DNA of 64,000 nucleotides from Diphasiastrum complanatum (GCA_029204225.1 CM055099.1:67759084-67823083), one strand, 5' to 3'; shown: positions 22,420 to 35,850, counted from the first letter of the stretch. Numbers and translations are program-made. The notes: generated by a model from the letters alone, not told the origin.

Positions 22420-22696
22420 TACTAGAGTGTAAAACAAAAAATGATTATCAACTTCAATACTTCACTAATATAATCAATAAATAAAACAACATAATCAACA
22501 TCTTGGAATATGTCTTGGAACATCTGGCATGCTACATAGACACAAAAAGAAAAGTATAGATGGGTATTTTCAAAAAAGCTACATCCTCTTAGTGTAGATG
22601 TTGATTTTTCTACATTGGCAAGGTTGGTGATTGCTTGTCTTTCTAACCAAAGATCAAAGAGATATTTTGGATCTTTATAATTTGAAATTCTTTGCA
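22420..22696 (+). repeat. Copia LTR (family D), left edge uncertain
   Basis: Ends in CA directly before the primer site at 22697. The part with 'gttgatttttctacattgg' and 'aaccaaagat' (22590-22680) matches 28485-28585, which shows it is a repeated LTR. The start cannot be fixed. Confidence 0.6.
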
Positions 22697-22708
22697 TGGT
22701 ATCAGAGC
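22697..22708 (+). other. Primer binding site (initiator Met tRNA)
   Basis: tggtatcagagc follows the LTR immediately and precedes the gag ORF by about 600 bases. Confidence 0.9.
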
Positions 22709-23293
22709 TCTTGTGTTTCAGGTTATGAAAGGATCAAGCATATCTATCAAGGATTTGGAGGAGATATCAATGCTAGAGCATGCTAGACTGACTTCTACTC
22801 AAAAATCGAGCTCTTTGCATATGTAGATTGGATCTTTTGTAGATCAAAACTCAAAAGAGGTTCAAATACTTGATCAATTCTGATTTCACACTTCACTTGT
22901 TGGATTTGGCCGATTGATGCATTAGAAAATCCTAAGTGGTGGATACAAGATTGCATATCAAGTTTTTGGCAATTGCATGTAGAATTTGGAATATTCAAAT
23001 TTTTGTGATTTTTTCAAGCAAATTTTGATTGGATCTCTAAATTGTGAGGTTACTGAATCTCATTTGAGTGTGTTTCAATCTTAGGAAGCAGCAAGAGTCA
23101 TTACATTGAGAATATATCATAGGTTGATCAAGATTTCACTATTTTATGTGTTGATTTGCTTGATATAAGTGCTAGAAGAGAATTGAGAGGCTCCATAACT
23201 TTTTTGATTTCTTTCTAGAAACATTTGTTTTATTTCAAAAGAGTGCTTTGTGCATTGGAACAAGTTGGAAGAGAAGGTTCAGGTCATTGCAAC

Positions 23294-24485
23294 ATGGCTA
23301 CATCAAGTGGATACATGTTGGAAGGCAATGATAGGCTTACTTCAAGTAATTATTCATTGTGGAAAGTGATGATGGAATCACTTCTTGAGATAAATAATGT
23401 TTTGGATATTATTGTAGGTTTGGAGGAGAGGCCAGAAACACAACAAGAACAAATGAGATATGACAAGAGGGCCAAAAGAACTCTACATATGATTAAGATG
23501 AATGTTACCAATAAACTTCTCAAGGAAGTTGGTAAGAGTACTTCATCAAAGGACGCTTGGGATTCATTCAAGAAGCTTTATGAATCCAAGTCTACTTCTA
23601 GAGTGTTGACTCTAAGAAGGCAAATCTTTTCTTGTTTGCAAAAGAGTGAAGAAAGTCCAAATGCTTTTATTTTGAGGGTGAAAGCTTTGAATAATGAGTT
23701 AGCTTGCATTTGATGAGAGCATTAAGGAAGGAGAGCTTGTTAAAGTTATTCTTAATGTATCGTTGGATGCTCAGGATAACATTGTTCAAAGTCTTGCCAT
23801 TTGAAAGACTTTGCCAAGTTTGATTGATCTTCAAGAGATCTTGATCAATGAAGAATATAGGCTTCAATCAAGAGGTGGATCTTCATCAACATCTGAAGTT
23901 GGAGAGGAGGCTATGTTTATCAAGGGAAACTTCAAGAGCAAAAGCAAAATTAAGTGATCTAAAGGGCCCGATCAAGGGGAGGCTTCTTCAAATGGCACTT
24001 TGCAAGTGAGTGCTACAAGAAGAAGAGAGATCAAAGGACAAGCAAGATAATCCTACTGTTGATGAGGATGGTTTGGATGTTCAAAATGCAAATGATGATA
24101 CTTTTGTGATGTCTTCATATATGCTTGCTAATGATGGAGATCTAGATCCATGGTGAATTGATAATGGAGCAAGTTCACACATGACTTTTCACAAAGAGTA
24201 CTTCACTTCTTTGTTGGCATATGGAGATGACAAGAGGGTGATCTACACGGCCAAATGATGGTGAGTGTGCAATCAAAGGGATTGCCAAAATTCCTATTTC
24301 TCTCTCTACAAATATGAATGTTCATTTGGAGGATGTTTTGTTCATTCCATCTATTACCAAGAATTTGCTTAGTGTGAGCCAATTGCTAAGTAAAGGCCTC
24401 AAATTTGAGTTTGATGGAGATGCTTGTATGATCAAAAGGAAGGATATCTTGATTGCAAAAGGTAAAAGACAAGGGAAATAGTTCA
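23294..24485 (+). pseudogene. Copia gag-protease fragment (family D)
   Basis: From ATG 23294 an open frame of 139 codons encodes gag: YSLWKVMMESLLEINNVLD, AKRTLHMIKMNVTNKLL, DAWDSFKKLYESKSTSRV and LRRQIFSCLQKSEE. A frameshift at about 23712 leads to ELVKVILNVSLDAQDNIVQS; later stops and shifts precede a protease motif IDNGASSHMTFHKEY with the expected W then a stop (about 24153) and the tail NLLSVSQLLSKGLKF. The recognisable element ends at about 24485 before integrase. It belongs near family B. Confidence 0.88.
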
Positions 24486-24489
24486 ACTA

Positions 24490-26690
24490 GATGCTTGTGT
24501 TATTGCTAACCAAGTAGGATGTGTTGCAAGAGAGCAAATATGTAGATCTACTTAGATAAGGACATATAAATCACACTAACTTTGAGAGAAACTCGACAAA
24601 TTACACCCTCATGTTAAACAAATCATTAGTAAACTCAAGATCCTAAATGAGGAGTGTTATCAAGCTCGTATTCAGGCCTTTTTGGCCATCTTAGCACTTA
24701 TCCATTTACAAATCTTAACCCTAGATTATGGCAACAAAGTTCAAGATGCAACATTGGTAAACGTAAATAATACAATCACTTTACTTATAAACTAAGTAAA
24801 TGAATGTTGTTGGAGGGAAAATTTTGGCCTCTTTCTTCCTAGATTTCACATATATGAGGCCCCAAATATGCCAAGGGATTTTTTCCCATGTTGGCCTCCA
24901 ACTTTGGCCTAAGTTTGTATTTGGATATTTTCATAATATGCCCTAGTTTCATGTGCCATAGTGAGCATGGATCATGCCTTCAGTCAATCATTAAGCAAGA
25001 ACAAAATCTTAATCTGGGGATCTTTCCAAATTGTACAAGGCCGGTCCCTGTCATGTTCCCTGGGCTATTTTTTTTCAATCTAGTGGGCCTTTTGTCCCTT
25101 TCTATTGTAATAGTAGGTGTCACCTTGTAGATTAGTCAATTGTCTTGCTCATATCTTGTTGCCTTTCATCACAATTTTTTTTGGAGTCATTGGCACGTCA
25201 TGTTTTCCAAGGTCACTTCATTGAGGTGGCTACCTAATGTGATGTATGGAGGAAGACCACTAAGAAGGGTGGTGATCAAGTTGCTCTTTAAGAGTGGTGT
25301 CCCATCACTACCAATTGATTAGCCATGATATGAATCTTGCTTGCATGATTTACTATAGCCCTTTACTCATCTTGCTAGTGAAGAATTTCTATGTTGTGAA
25401 AATTCATGATAAGTTAGAGCCTTTGTCTCATAAATAAGCATGATTTGATCCCCAACAATCTTTGTAAGCTCATGTGAGCAAGTTGGGAATCTTTGAAGTT
25501 CAATAGAATGGTTGCCATGGCTCTCTCATTTCTCATTTTAGATTGTCTGAATTTCTTTCTGCCTTCTAGAGGTTTAACCTTATTAGACATCACACATGGA
25601 TAGCTCATGAAAGAAATAGAAGAAGCTCATAAAATTGTGACTTATTCTATTCACATAAATAAGCATCACTTACAAGTACGAATTATAACCTGCAACAATG
25701 GGGTTGCACAGTATAATGTAAACACCAAGAAGACTATTCAAGAGTCCAAGACCAACTAGTTGATCTTTGACAATCCGTAAACATTCCATGCTCACCGAAA
25801 CAGACATTAAAAATAGTAGATCAAGCACCCATACCTACTCAGATTTGCTCATTGTGTCGTCTCAAGATATATTATTTCTTATCAAAGTACTTGTAATGTA
25901 ATATCCAAAGCTTGTGACGTGGGAAGAAGGAATTGACTACCTTTCACATCTTTTCCCATCAACAAATGGTTATTCTGTATTAGTTGGAACGTTGAAAAAC
26001 TTGGAGGTTTGGCTTCTGCAGTGATCTGTTTAACGCACAATTCCTAGCTTACAAAAGAAGAGACTGGTCACTGCTATATGTGAATCTGTCATGTTCTATA
26101 CTTTCGTTATCAATTACTACCGATCATAGAGAAACAGGCATCCTAGAATATGTGTGAAGCTCGTTGCTGCGAGCATGCGCTTGTACTTACATCAATCTTA
26201 AGTCCTAGAATGGTTCTGCTCATCTTGTTTTCGTAGCTTGACGGTAGCACTTTCTGCGGAGCTTCAACTCTAATATTATAGGAAGCTTACTGTGATTTCC
26301 AATCCTGCAGTAAACAGCTACAGCCATCAGTCTCTCTTTTTGTGGATTCTATCCTCTAAGGTAGAGTAGCGGCTATGATTTGGTTGGTGGGCTATTGAGC
26401 GTGATCTCATCCACAGCCTCGTGGTCAGTCCACATTGATCATGCTACTCATAAGGGAGCCTCCCACTCAACCAATTTGCGCTTCACACCGTTAGCGCTGG
26501 GCAGCAAGCATGGCCTCTGGGTCCACCAGAATCTGTCCACGCAATAACATCACACTTTTTAACAGCTTTCATTGCAGATTTTTATGGTCCTACATCTGCT
26601 GCTGCCATTTTCTATAGCAGTCGATTCCCTTACTAAGAATCAACAACTACAATCATAATCTAGCACCCTATCAACACGAGTCTCCAGTCT
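24490..26690. other. No gene recognised
   Basis: Short open frames only (for example 24888-25130), with no domain or motif that I can name. No LTR or primer site is visible. Confidence 0.5.
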
Positions 26691-27222
26691 TCAAGATTTT
26701 CAACAAAAAATGCAAACCTTTAAGGTACGTACAAGAAGCACAAGCCCTAGATTTGCATGGGTCCATGTTCCGGAAACTTTTTTTGGGTTATCTTCAAAGG
26801 ACTTGCATTTTTTGAAGCTTTCCGTTTTTTAAGAACTACTACTGTAAATGCTTTATATGCCTGTGTAAAAAAGAGTCAAAATTTTCATAATGCTAGTTTT
26901 TGAGGATAGATGCAAGTTTCATTCCTATACTTTGCCAGCTTTCCTATCAAAACGATTCTCATGACTTCAAGATTTGCAACAAAAAATGCAAACGTTTAAG
27001 GGTACGACGCAGAAGCCCTGGATTTGCATGGGCCCAAAGGAGTGTTCCGGAAACCTTTTTTGAGTTATCTTCGAACCTGCATTTTTTGAAGCTTCTCGGT
27101 TTATGGACGAATAGTACTAATAAAAGGCTTTACATATCTATGTAAAAAACAATCAAAATTTTCATGATGCCAATTTTTGAGGAAAGATGCCAATTATTCC
27201 TATACTTTGTCGGCTTTCCCGA
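26691..27222. repeat. Tandem direct duplication, unit about 265-272 bp
   Basis: The segment 26691-26947 recurs at 26963-27222. Shared runs include 'aacaaaaaatgcaaac', 'gatttgcatggg', 'tgttccggaaac', 'gcattttttgaagctt' and 'tcctatactttg'. The copies are roughly 80-85 percent alike by eye. No coding content is evident in either copy. Confidence 0.85.
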
Positions 27223-28484
27223 ACACTAGCCCCAAAGGATTCTTGTCCGTGAGGTCAATGGATTAAAATGATATCACCAAGACTCAAACATATAGCCTAT
27301 TACATCCCAACAACACACACTAGTAACTAAATTGGCATATTACACAACCACTATTCTCTTGGCAACATTCCTAGGTGACTTTAGCACTTAGTAACTTGAG
27401 AAGCTCGCAGGTTACGACTCTCGGCTTATAACTTGTTGCCGCATGGCATTGATTACTCTCCAACGATGTTAAGTCCATAAAACATAAATTGTTGATTTTG
27501 CACACTTGTTGTTCATTCCCTATAATCATCTTCATCATCTGATTTATTAAAAACCAAGAATAATAAAATGGCAATTAATTAGGCTGATGAGTCATTATGC
27601 TTAATACAATGTTTGGTTTTGAGAGCTTCCCATTCAAAATGTACATGTATTTATATATCTATCTAAAATTTTGTGAGAACAAAATATCTATTTGACAATT
27701 TTCATTTCTCTTTTTCTAAACTAGGAAAACTTGTGAGTTGCTTGTCTTATTTTTTCTCTCTATATTATGAGCTTGGTATGGTACTAACTCCAATCATGTT
27801 ATCTCTCCCTCTATGATATTATACTTCGTTAGAGTTATATTGATCAAGAGTGAATCGTCACAATGGATTAGAAATTTAAAATCATGCTAAAATATTAAAA
27901 GCCCACATAATCAAATGGAAAAAAGTTTCATAATCTATGTCAATATCCTCTTGTAAGTTATACCACTTACAAACTAATTTAGTTTTGTATAATAAAAATC
28001 AGGCACAACTGAAAGAATCATTTTGATGTACACATTACAAGTAATGAAGGCAGGGTATTAATATTATGATAGACACAAGGTGTATAGAAAAGAAATACTT
28101 GCGATGATGGAAAACTAGGACTTAGAAAAATGTTTAACTCAATTGATTTAATCTTTATTTCAACAAAAAGCTTAGTTGTTGGTACTTGCTTGATAGCTTC
28201 CAAAAAAGAGCAGCAAATTTTTTATATGTTAAATTGGCAGAATTCACCTTAACAAAAAAAAATTGAAACTTATTATTTATTTATTATGATTGAAAGAATA
28301 TTCAAACTCTAGTGACGACAGCAACATTAGAGAAAAAATTAGAACCGTAGCATAATCAAAGCATCACGATAAACAACAACATTTCCTTAGTACTAAAGCT
28401 TACTTAGATTCATATGACAATAGATATATTTTGGCCACTGGATTGCATTTTGTAAAGTATTTATGTTTATAGCATCTCATTTTG
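27223..28484. other. AT-rich, no gene recognised
   Basis: Very AT-rich sequence with short open frames only; nothing recognisable. Confidence 0.5.
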
Positions 28485-28585
28485 TATGTAGATGCTGATT
28501 TTTCTACATTGGTAGGATTGTTGGTTTGCTCCTTTTGTAACCAAAGATTAGGGACATGGATTGGATCTTGAATGATCTAAAATCC
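28485..28585 (+). repeat. Copia family D LTR fragment
   Basis: Matches 22590-22690 (shared 'gatttttctacattgg', 'aaccaaagat', 'ttggatctt') but lacks the primer site that follows at 22697. A solitary piece of LTR. Confidence 0.65.
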
Positions 28586-28734
28586 TTCACAACAACTACA
28601 CAGTAACTACACATTTTCATGACTGTAGATTGTATAGGTTACACTAAACTATTTAGTGTTATCTTGTAGACACTACATCATGTCTAACACATGTTCACAA
28701 AAACAAGTTACAAGTCCATTCTAGAATTGATACA

Positions 28735-29211
28735 TGGTGACCTGTGTGGCCCTATTGTTACAACTCCCATAGATCTTCGATTGCCTTGAAGGTTGACGCA
28801 TGCCCCATACTAGTGATGACGCATCGTATCCACCCATCCGTAGGGTCACAACCGACCCACCCCCATGCACTGGAGCTATCGACATCTAGTCAAGCCTCCT
28901 GCGATAACTGGCAATCCATACCAACACCCATCGCCCTTGGCTCTCCCTAGCACACATCTCTTGGCCTCTGGAGATACATCTTGGCTAATGCACATGCCCT
29001 CCATCTACCAACTCAATGAATGGCAAAAGGGAAGCCCCACCATTATATAAGCATAGCTTTGTGGGTCCCCATCAAGCACAATCCTGCCGACGATATGTGA
29101 CCACCTAGGATGGTGATGTGCATCACTAAAACATGTCGATATAACGCCAGACCTGCATCATTCCCCCTTGAGAGGCCATCACTGAAGGGCATACTATTAT
29201 GGTACATAACA
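28735..29211 (-). repeat. Gypsy chromovirus 3' LTR (minus)
   Basis: On the minus strand the purine tract GGGGAGGGAAT (29222-29212) is followed by TGTTATGTACC, the usual LTR opening after a polypurine tract. The segment is more GC-rich than its surroundings and has a TATA-like 'attatataagc' near 29042 on the plus strand. The distal end near 28735 is a guess. Confidence 0.6.
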
Positions 29212-29224
29212 TTCCCTCCCCAAT

Positions 29225-31505
29225 AAAAACTTCCTTCTATGAGGGAAAACTGGAGAAATCAAGTCTCTGATCGTCTTCCTTCTCCCAAGGGTCCTCATCA
29301 TCTGACTCAACTTTCCAATGAATCATATGTTCAGAAATCAAACGATTTCTTAGCTAATGACATCAGGTATCCATATTCTTGTCTAGTCATGGGGTACAAA
29401 AGCAGTGAAATGCTCCAATAACACTAGATCATCTATGGGAATCAAGTTATTCTTTCAACCAAGTCATTCATTTAAATGACTAATATGGAATTCAAGATGG
29501 ACCCTAGTTCCAATAGGGAGTCCTAGTCGATACGCAGTGCTACCAATCTTGTTAACAATCTTGAAAGGACCGCAATAACGTGGAGATAACTTTGGACATT
29601 TTCCCGTTTGAAGTGTCTAATAGTCCTTTGGGATTCTAAGATACATCCAATCACCGATCTCAAATTCTCAAGGAGAGCAGCTTCAATTAGCATAGAATTG
29701 GGCTCAGTTCTGAGCCGATCTAATGCTTTCCCTAGCCACCTGCAACATTTCCTCCATATCATGCAAGAAATTGGCTGCAGCTTGCACCTTGAGACCTTTG
29801 AGTCCAATGGAGATAGGGGAACAAGGCTGAAAGCCGTACAAGGACATAAAAGGACTAAAAGTAGTGGCAAAATGCTTCATACTATTGTATGCGATCTCAA
29901 CCATTGGGAGGTACTTTTCCTAATCAGATTGTTGCCTGGAAATATATGTGTGAAGCATATCTTCCATCAACCGGTTGACACGTTCGATCTGACCATAAGT
30001 TTTTGGGTGATTTGTAGACAAAAGACTTAAGGTAGTTTCTAGTCTCTCAAAGGCTGCTTGCTAGAACTTGTCAATGAACTTGGAATCACGATCACTAATA
30101 ATATCATTCCAAAAACCATACAATCTGAACAACTTTTCAAAGAGAAATAAGCAAGTTCCGAAGCTTTGACAATAGTTTTTGTTGGAATAAATTGCGCAAT
30201 TTTAATAAGCCTGTCAACTACTACCCAAATGGCATCGTGACCCTTCCTAGACTTGGGAAGTCCGCCCAACCACAAAATCCATGGAAATACTTTCCCACTT
30301 CTTACTGGGAATTTCCAACGGACGTAACAGACTAGCTGCTTTGAGTCTTTCCGCTTTGTTCACTTGTTGGTATTGTTCACACTTTTGAATATATGCCTCG
30401 ACATGAACTTTCATTTTTGGCCACTAAAACTCTCTTTTAACAAGGTCAAGTGTCCTATGTATACCAAGGTGTCCTTCATTGGGGCTATCATGGCACTCAT
30501 GCATGATTTGGGCCCTAATGTCCGCGATATCTGGCACACAAACTTTCCTCTACGGAAAAGTAAACCATTCCTAATGGAATAATCATCAAGTATCTTCTCT
30601 TTGTGATACTTCTTGGAATCATACTTTCCATGATTATTTCTCACAATAGGGCTTCCTGCTAGGACTTCTTGCCAAATTCGCTCGAAACTCATCGGTTCAA
30701 CAAAAGTCTTGTAGAGAAAGATACAACTCGAATCGGAACTCAGCAAAGAATAATTGATTAACCTCTCCAATCCGGCTCAAAGCATCAATGACACAATTTG
30801 ACGTACCATGACGATACTTAATGTCAAATTCGAACTCCTAAATGAGTTCTGACCAATGGGCCTTATGACCCCTAAGGTCCGAGGCATCACATATAAACTT
30901 AAGAGACTTGTGATCATTCATAACCATGAATTTAGATTCGTACAAATAATGTCTCCAGATCTTTAACATGTGGATGACAAAAAAAAGTTCCTTTTCATAA
31001 CTAGAATACCTACTTTGAGCTGGGTTGGTCCACCAATATCCTAGTAAAGGACTGCACCCACCACATAGTCACAAGCATCCATTTCCACCAGGAAAAGTTT
31101 GCTAGGCTCCACTATGTGTGAAATAGGGGCTATAGACACTAACATTTTCAAAGCCTCAAAGCTTTGATTAAGTTCATCGGTCCAAATAACAAGTCGACTG
31201 ATTTTTGAACGCCTTCTGGCTTTCTTCTTATTACCCTTTTTAGTTTTTCTTTTGGCTCTCTTCACTCCCATAAGATTTTTGTTAGAGGCAATTCAATTAA
31301 GGCATAGTCTTTAAATGAATTTATGGAAAAAAAAACTTGCGAAGCCTAAAAAAGATTTTACTTCTCTTATGGTTTTCAAGATAGGCCAATCATGAACTTT
31401 CTGAACCTTATCGTAATCGATCCCAAGACCTTGATCGTAAATGATATGTCCCAAGTATATGAGTATTAATTGTTTGAAAGAGCTCACACTTAGACTCCTT
31501 AGCAT
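29225..31505 (-). pseudogene. Gypsy chromovirus pol remnant (RNase H, integrase, chromodomain)
   Basis: Minus strand, 5' to 3': RT thumb (YLGHIIYDQGLGIDYDKV, KSFLGFASFF, 31450-31320), RNase H (LFLVEMDACDYVVGAVL; YEKELFFVIHMLKIWRHYL; YRHGTSNCVIDALSRI), integrase zinc region, integrase core (GLPKSRKGHDAIWVVVDRL, 30260), the later FATTFSPFMSLYGFQP, the GPF motif block (KLSPRYCGPFKIVNKIGS, about 29560) and a chromodomain piece (HWKVESDDEDPWEKEDDQRL, about 29320-29260). The chromodomain places it among chromoviruses. The catalytic RT and gag are missing, and there are many stops and shifts, for instance at 29620 and 30040. Confidence 0.88.
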
Positions 31506-31529
31506 AGAGCCTTGCTTGCCTTAGAATAA

Positions 31530-31800
31530 CAAATTTTACATTGTTTCTGGATCTCAAGATCTTGACCCCAAATTAGGGTGGATCTTATGACCTATTAGGC
31601 TAGACACTAGGGTTAGGTCATTGATGGATCAGAGGTAACCCTAAATGCTTAGATTCGAGGCATTTATGTATAAATATGTGATGGTTTTGCCATCCAATTA
31701 TGAGTAAATTTGAGATCTTCCTTCATGAGTACTAGTATTGGTCTACAATTTGCTTGATGATTGCTATTGGAATTTGGGCTTTTGTAATGATTAGAAGGAT
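31530..31800 (+). repeat. Copia family B LTR fragment
   Basis: Homologous to part of the 3' LTR at 11975-12200: 'acattgtttctggatctcaagatctt' here against 'acattgtttttggatcttgagatctt' there, plus 'gacctatta/caa' and 'tgtataaat'. No coding sequence is attached. 31801-32371 has nothing I can name. Confidence 0.7.
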
Positions 31801-32371
31801 TGGAGGGTGCTAGTACAATACGCAGGCTGCAGGCCATACATCCACATGTGTAAAGCATTTTGCATGATTGTCATGAAGAGCTTTCTTCCAAACACACCAT
31901 CCTTTGCATGCTTGAAGAAGATCCTTGATCCTAAGGCCTTCTCCTCATTGTTGTGGCTCCTCTTTGGAAAAATCTTAAGGCCTCTGTGCTTCCTTTTGAT
32001 CACAAAGATCATCCATGCCAATATACCTAGTCCACAAATGTTTACTACTAGTATTTTGCATTATTTCTCTAAGCTTGTAATCAACATAACTAAGCTTAGA
32101 TCCAATGAGGCCAAATGTCTTTCTATGGAGATCAGTGTATGTTGGGGGTTATTCACTTATGCTCATACAAAGCTCACAATATTTTTCTATGAATGTGCAG
32201 TTACAACAATCCAACTTATGGATGAAAAAATCATACTTGCTTCTAAAACACACAAGAGCAAGTAGATGGAAGAACCACCATTCATACCAATTATTAAATA
32301 TATAATCAACATTCATTCTTAACTCCAAAGTCACATGCTGGCATAGCAAAATTGAGATAATGTGCCCATCC

Positions 32372-32837
32372 TGTAGGAAAAATAGTAATTATTCTTCCAC
32401 AGAGAACACGATGCAAGTTCGAATAAATCAAACTAATGTCAGTGTCTTCAATCGCGATTTTATCTAATCTATGTACTAATAGAACAGTATTTAGTCTGAC
32501 TGAATATGTGTGCAAAAATTATATTCGGAAGTAAGATACTATTTGGAGAAGTATGAGACAATTCAAGACCATTTAGACAATAAGAAACTATTCATCAAAA
32601 ATGAATTTTTATAACTCTGAATCTGATTGATTAATATATATCTCTTGTTGTCTTATCTCGTTGTTGTGTCTCTAATTGAGTTAGTTACAATGAGTAGTGC
32701 ATATGTATTCTTATTGCTACAGGACAGGTCTTTTGGCCTTTTATTTATAGGTCTTTTGGCCTTTTAATACTATAACAGTAGAAATCTAACCGTTTACGAC
32801 GGTTGATATTCAAATAGACGCTCTATTTCCAGGCTTC
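32372..32837 (-). repeat. Copia family A 3' LTR, truncated
   Basis: About 465 bases matching 35936-36365 with many substitutions; shared runs include 'attcttccacagagaaca', 'tcagtgtcttcaatcgcgattt', 'caggtcttttggcc' and 'gttgatattcaaatag'. It carries an extra 'tcttttggccttttatttatagg' duplication near 32738. It joins RT sequence directly at about 32838, so its outer U3 part and the end of pol were deleted together. Confidence 0.85.
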
Positions 32838-35800
32838 GTCCTTCTTTCTATACCATTGTCTTGCTGCCTGTTTGAGACCATTAATGCTTTTATTCATGTG
32901 ACATCCGTATTTTGGATATTATTGGCTTACAAAACCAAGTGGTTGGTCCATGAATAAGTCTTCTTCCAATTCTGTGTGCAAAAAAGCAGTTTTCTCATCC
33001 ATAATATAGATTTTCAAATCATGAGCCACTGTATACGCGAATAACAAGTGAATTGATGTATATTTGACTACCAGTGAGAAAGTATCAGTGTAGTTGATCC
33101 CATACTTCTATGAAAATCGTTTAGCAACTAACCTTGCCTTGTATCTAATGTTTTCTCCATCAGGACCTATTTTAATCTTGTAGATCCACTTGCACTTGAC
33201 TGGTTTTCTATCATCAGGTATAGGTGCAAGTATCCATATATTGTTCTTATACATGGATGACATTTCGTCCTCCATTGTTTGAATCCAGCGATCTTTATCT
33301 AGTCCATCTATAGCTTCTTCGAATGTTTGAGATTCATCAGATAATCCACAAAATTCGATGGTTGTTTAAAAAACATCCTGACCATACCTTTTTGGTGGTT
33401 TTTGTTGTCTATCAGATCTTCTCACAGGTGGTTTTGAGTTCGATTCTGCAGGTTTCGAGTTCGATTCTAATTAGAGCTTTTCTGCTGAAATCCGAACTGG
33501 CGATTCGAGTCTGTCAGATATTCGATCTTGTCCTCCCTCTGGATCTGATAACTCTCTTTCATCTTCTACTTGTTTTTCTTCTGTTGTCGTTGGTAGCTCA
33601 TAATAATTTTTGAGAATTTTATAATCGACTAGATCATTGTCTGCTATGTATTTCATCTCATCAAATTTAATATCTCAAACGACTTGTATCTTGCCAGTTA
33701 CGGATACATAAACACAGTAGTATGATGAATGTAATTTGAATCCTACCAGAAATCTTGTTCTGTCTTTTCATCGAGTTTCTTTCTCAGCTTATCTGGTATG
33801 TGGATATATACTGCGCATCCAAATGTTCGAACATGTGCAAGATTTGGCCTCAACTTCCACCATATCTCATGAGGAGTTTTATCCGGTATTCAAGATTTCA
33901 GAATATGATTATGAAGATAATTTGATGTAGCCACATCTTCTGGCCACAACTGTTTTGGTGCTTTCACATGAGCCATCATACACCTCGTAGCTTCCATCAG
34001 TGTACGATTCCTTCGTTCAGCTATTCCATTGTGCTGAGGTGTGTAAGATGCAGTCTTTGTGTGCATAATACCATGATCAGTATAGTAAGCTTTGAATTCG
34101 TTGGAAATGTACTCACCTCCATGATCTGTGTGAATTTTCTTTAGCTATTGCATGTTTGCTTCTCAGCCCAATTCGTATACTCAACGAATTTCTCAAAAGC
34201 TTCAAATTTGGTACGAATAAAGTATACTACAGGGAACTTGATGAAGTCACCAATAAACATAATGAAGTACTTTACATCACCAAAAGACAATACTTCAAAT
34301 GGGCCAAAAATATCTGAATGCACAATTTCAAGTACCTTAGTTGCTTATTGAACATCCTTACTGAAAGGTGTTCTAGTCATCTTGCCTTTGAGACAGGATT
34401 CGCAAGTAGTTCGAATATCTCTACTTTTGATTTCGACTCCTTGAATTCTCTGACTTTTATTGGCTTGGTACAAGGCTTCCATGTTCATATGACATAGTCT
34501 TTTTGCCACAATACATCTGCTGATTCCTGAGTTTGATTGACTTTTTCAATTCTTGTTCGAATTTTCAAGTGATACAAATTTCCTTCTCTATTGCCTTTAG
34601 CAACCAGGTTATCAGAATCTTCCTCGAACAATTTACAAGAGTTCTTTGTTAAGGTTACTGACATGTCTGTATCGACTATCTTAGCTATAGATAGAAGATC
34701 TTTATCAAGAGTAGGGACATAGAGAACTTCCTCCAGTTTCTTATCTCCCTGATTCGTGTCTAGCCATAATACACCATTCGTGTCTAGCCATAATACACCA
34801 GTTCCATCAACCGCGTGTTTAGAACGGTTTCCAAGTATAATGAATCTAGAATCGTTCGTCTTCTTATACTCAGACAAAATTTGTTTCGATGAAACAAAAT
34901 GTGAGGTGGCTCCCGAATCAAGTACTACTTCTCCAATTGAATTAGATAAACAACATAGATCAGTACTAACATAAGCTGTTGAGTTCCTTGTTGCCCTGTC
35001 TTTTGCTGCTCTGGAGCATTCTGCTTTGTCTTCAACATAGTTTGAATATGAAGGTTTGCTTCGATTATGCTCCTTTTTATTTTTGGGATTCTGATAACAG
35101 TCTATTGCTGCATGACCCCGTTTATGACAATGAATGCATTCAATCTTTGGATCTAGCCAACACTTTTCTTTTGTGTGACATGATCTTCTGCATCTGTTGT
35201 AGATCTTCTTATCACCAGAATTTTTCTGTTGTTTTCCAAATTGTTGTTCATTAGGCTTAGAATCATTCTTCTTAGATGACTCCCTCTTAGACTTAGACTT
35301 CTTAGAAGATTTATTGAGTTGTGTGGAATGACCTGGGTAGAACTTGAAGAAAATAACTAAGCTTTTTTTCCATAGAAGTTGTATTTTCAACACCAGAATT
35401 CTGCAAGGAAATAAATAGATCTTTAATCTTTCATACGAATGTGTTCAGGTCTTTGCCATCCCACTGTAGGTAAGGTAATTGGTTTTCCAAGAACATGATC
35501 TGATTACGAGATCGAGTCTCATTTCTGGTTTGCAATTCTTCCCATAAATCCTTTGCATTTGAAATTGATGTAAGATCTAGCATTATATTGTCATGCACTG
35601 AAGACCCAATAATTGCTATAGCTTTGTCATTTTTTAAACTCCATTCTTGAAGTTCTTTGCCAGGACTAGCTTTTGGCTTCTCCTCAATTGGTTCTACCCA
35701 TTTCCATAGACCTTCGCCCTTCAACAAGAGTGAAGTCTTTAATTTCCAAATCAAGTAGTTTGAATCTTATGGGTCCAATATTGTAGTGATCTTAGCCTGA

Positions 35801-35850
35801 ATATTGGTGATTGACGACATCTTTTAATTCTGAATAAGCTCTAGATAGTG
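32838..35850 (-). pseudogene. Copia family A gag-protease-integrase-RT, 3' deleted
   Basis: Minus strand: gag (KLKTSLLLKGEGLWKWV, DLWEELQTRNETRSRNQ; 35754-35431), two zinc knuckles (CRRSCHTKEKC and CIHCHKRGHAAIDC; about 35190-35080), protease VVLDSGATSHF (34930), protease tail containing an eight-residue tandem duplication (GVLWLDTN twice, from a 24-base DNA repeat at 34751-34799), GAG-pre-integrase, integrase (SDIFGPFEV and FIGDFIKFPVVYF, with the second Asp block altered), integrase C-terminus, and RT up to MDEKTAFLHTELEEDLFMDQPLGF-like sequence at about 33010-32936. RT catalytic part and RNase H are gone. Frame changes are frequent. Confidence 0.88.

Noticed and set aside
24888-25322. Open frames of 60-80 codons on the plus strand
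   Set aside because: No start context, homology or composition that supports coding; AT-rich intergenic DNA.
29608-30582. Plus-strand open frames of 72-140 codons
   Set aside because: They are antisense shadows of the Gypsy integrase region.
31807-32349. Overlapping open frames on both strands between a Copia LTR fragment and a Copia LTR
   Set aside because: The 152-codon plus frame and the minus frames have no recognisable domains and overlap each other; could be unknown repeat sequence.
33323-33930. Plus-strand open frames within the 32.8-35.8 kb element
   Set aside because: They lie antisense to integrase and RT coding sequence and show no motifs of their own.
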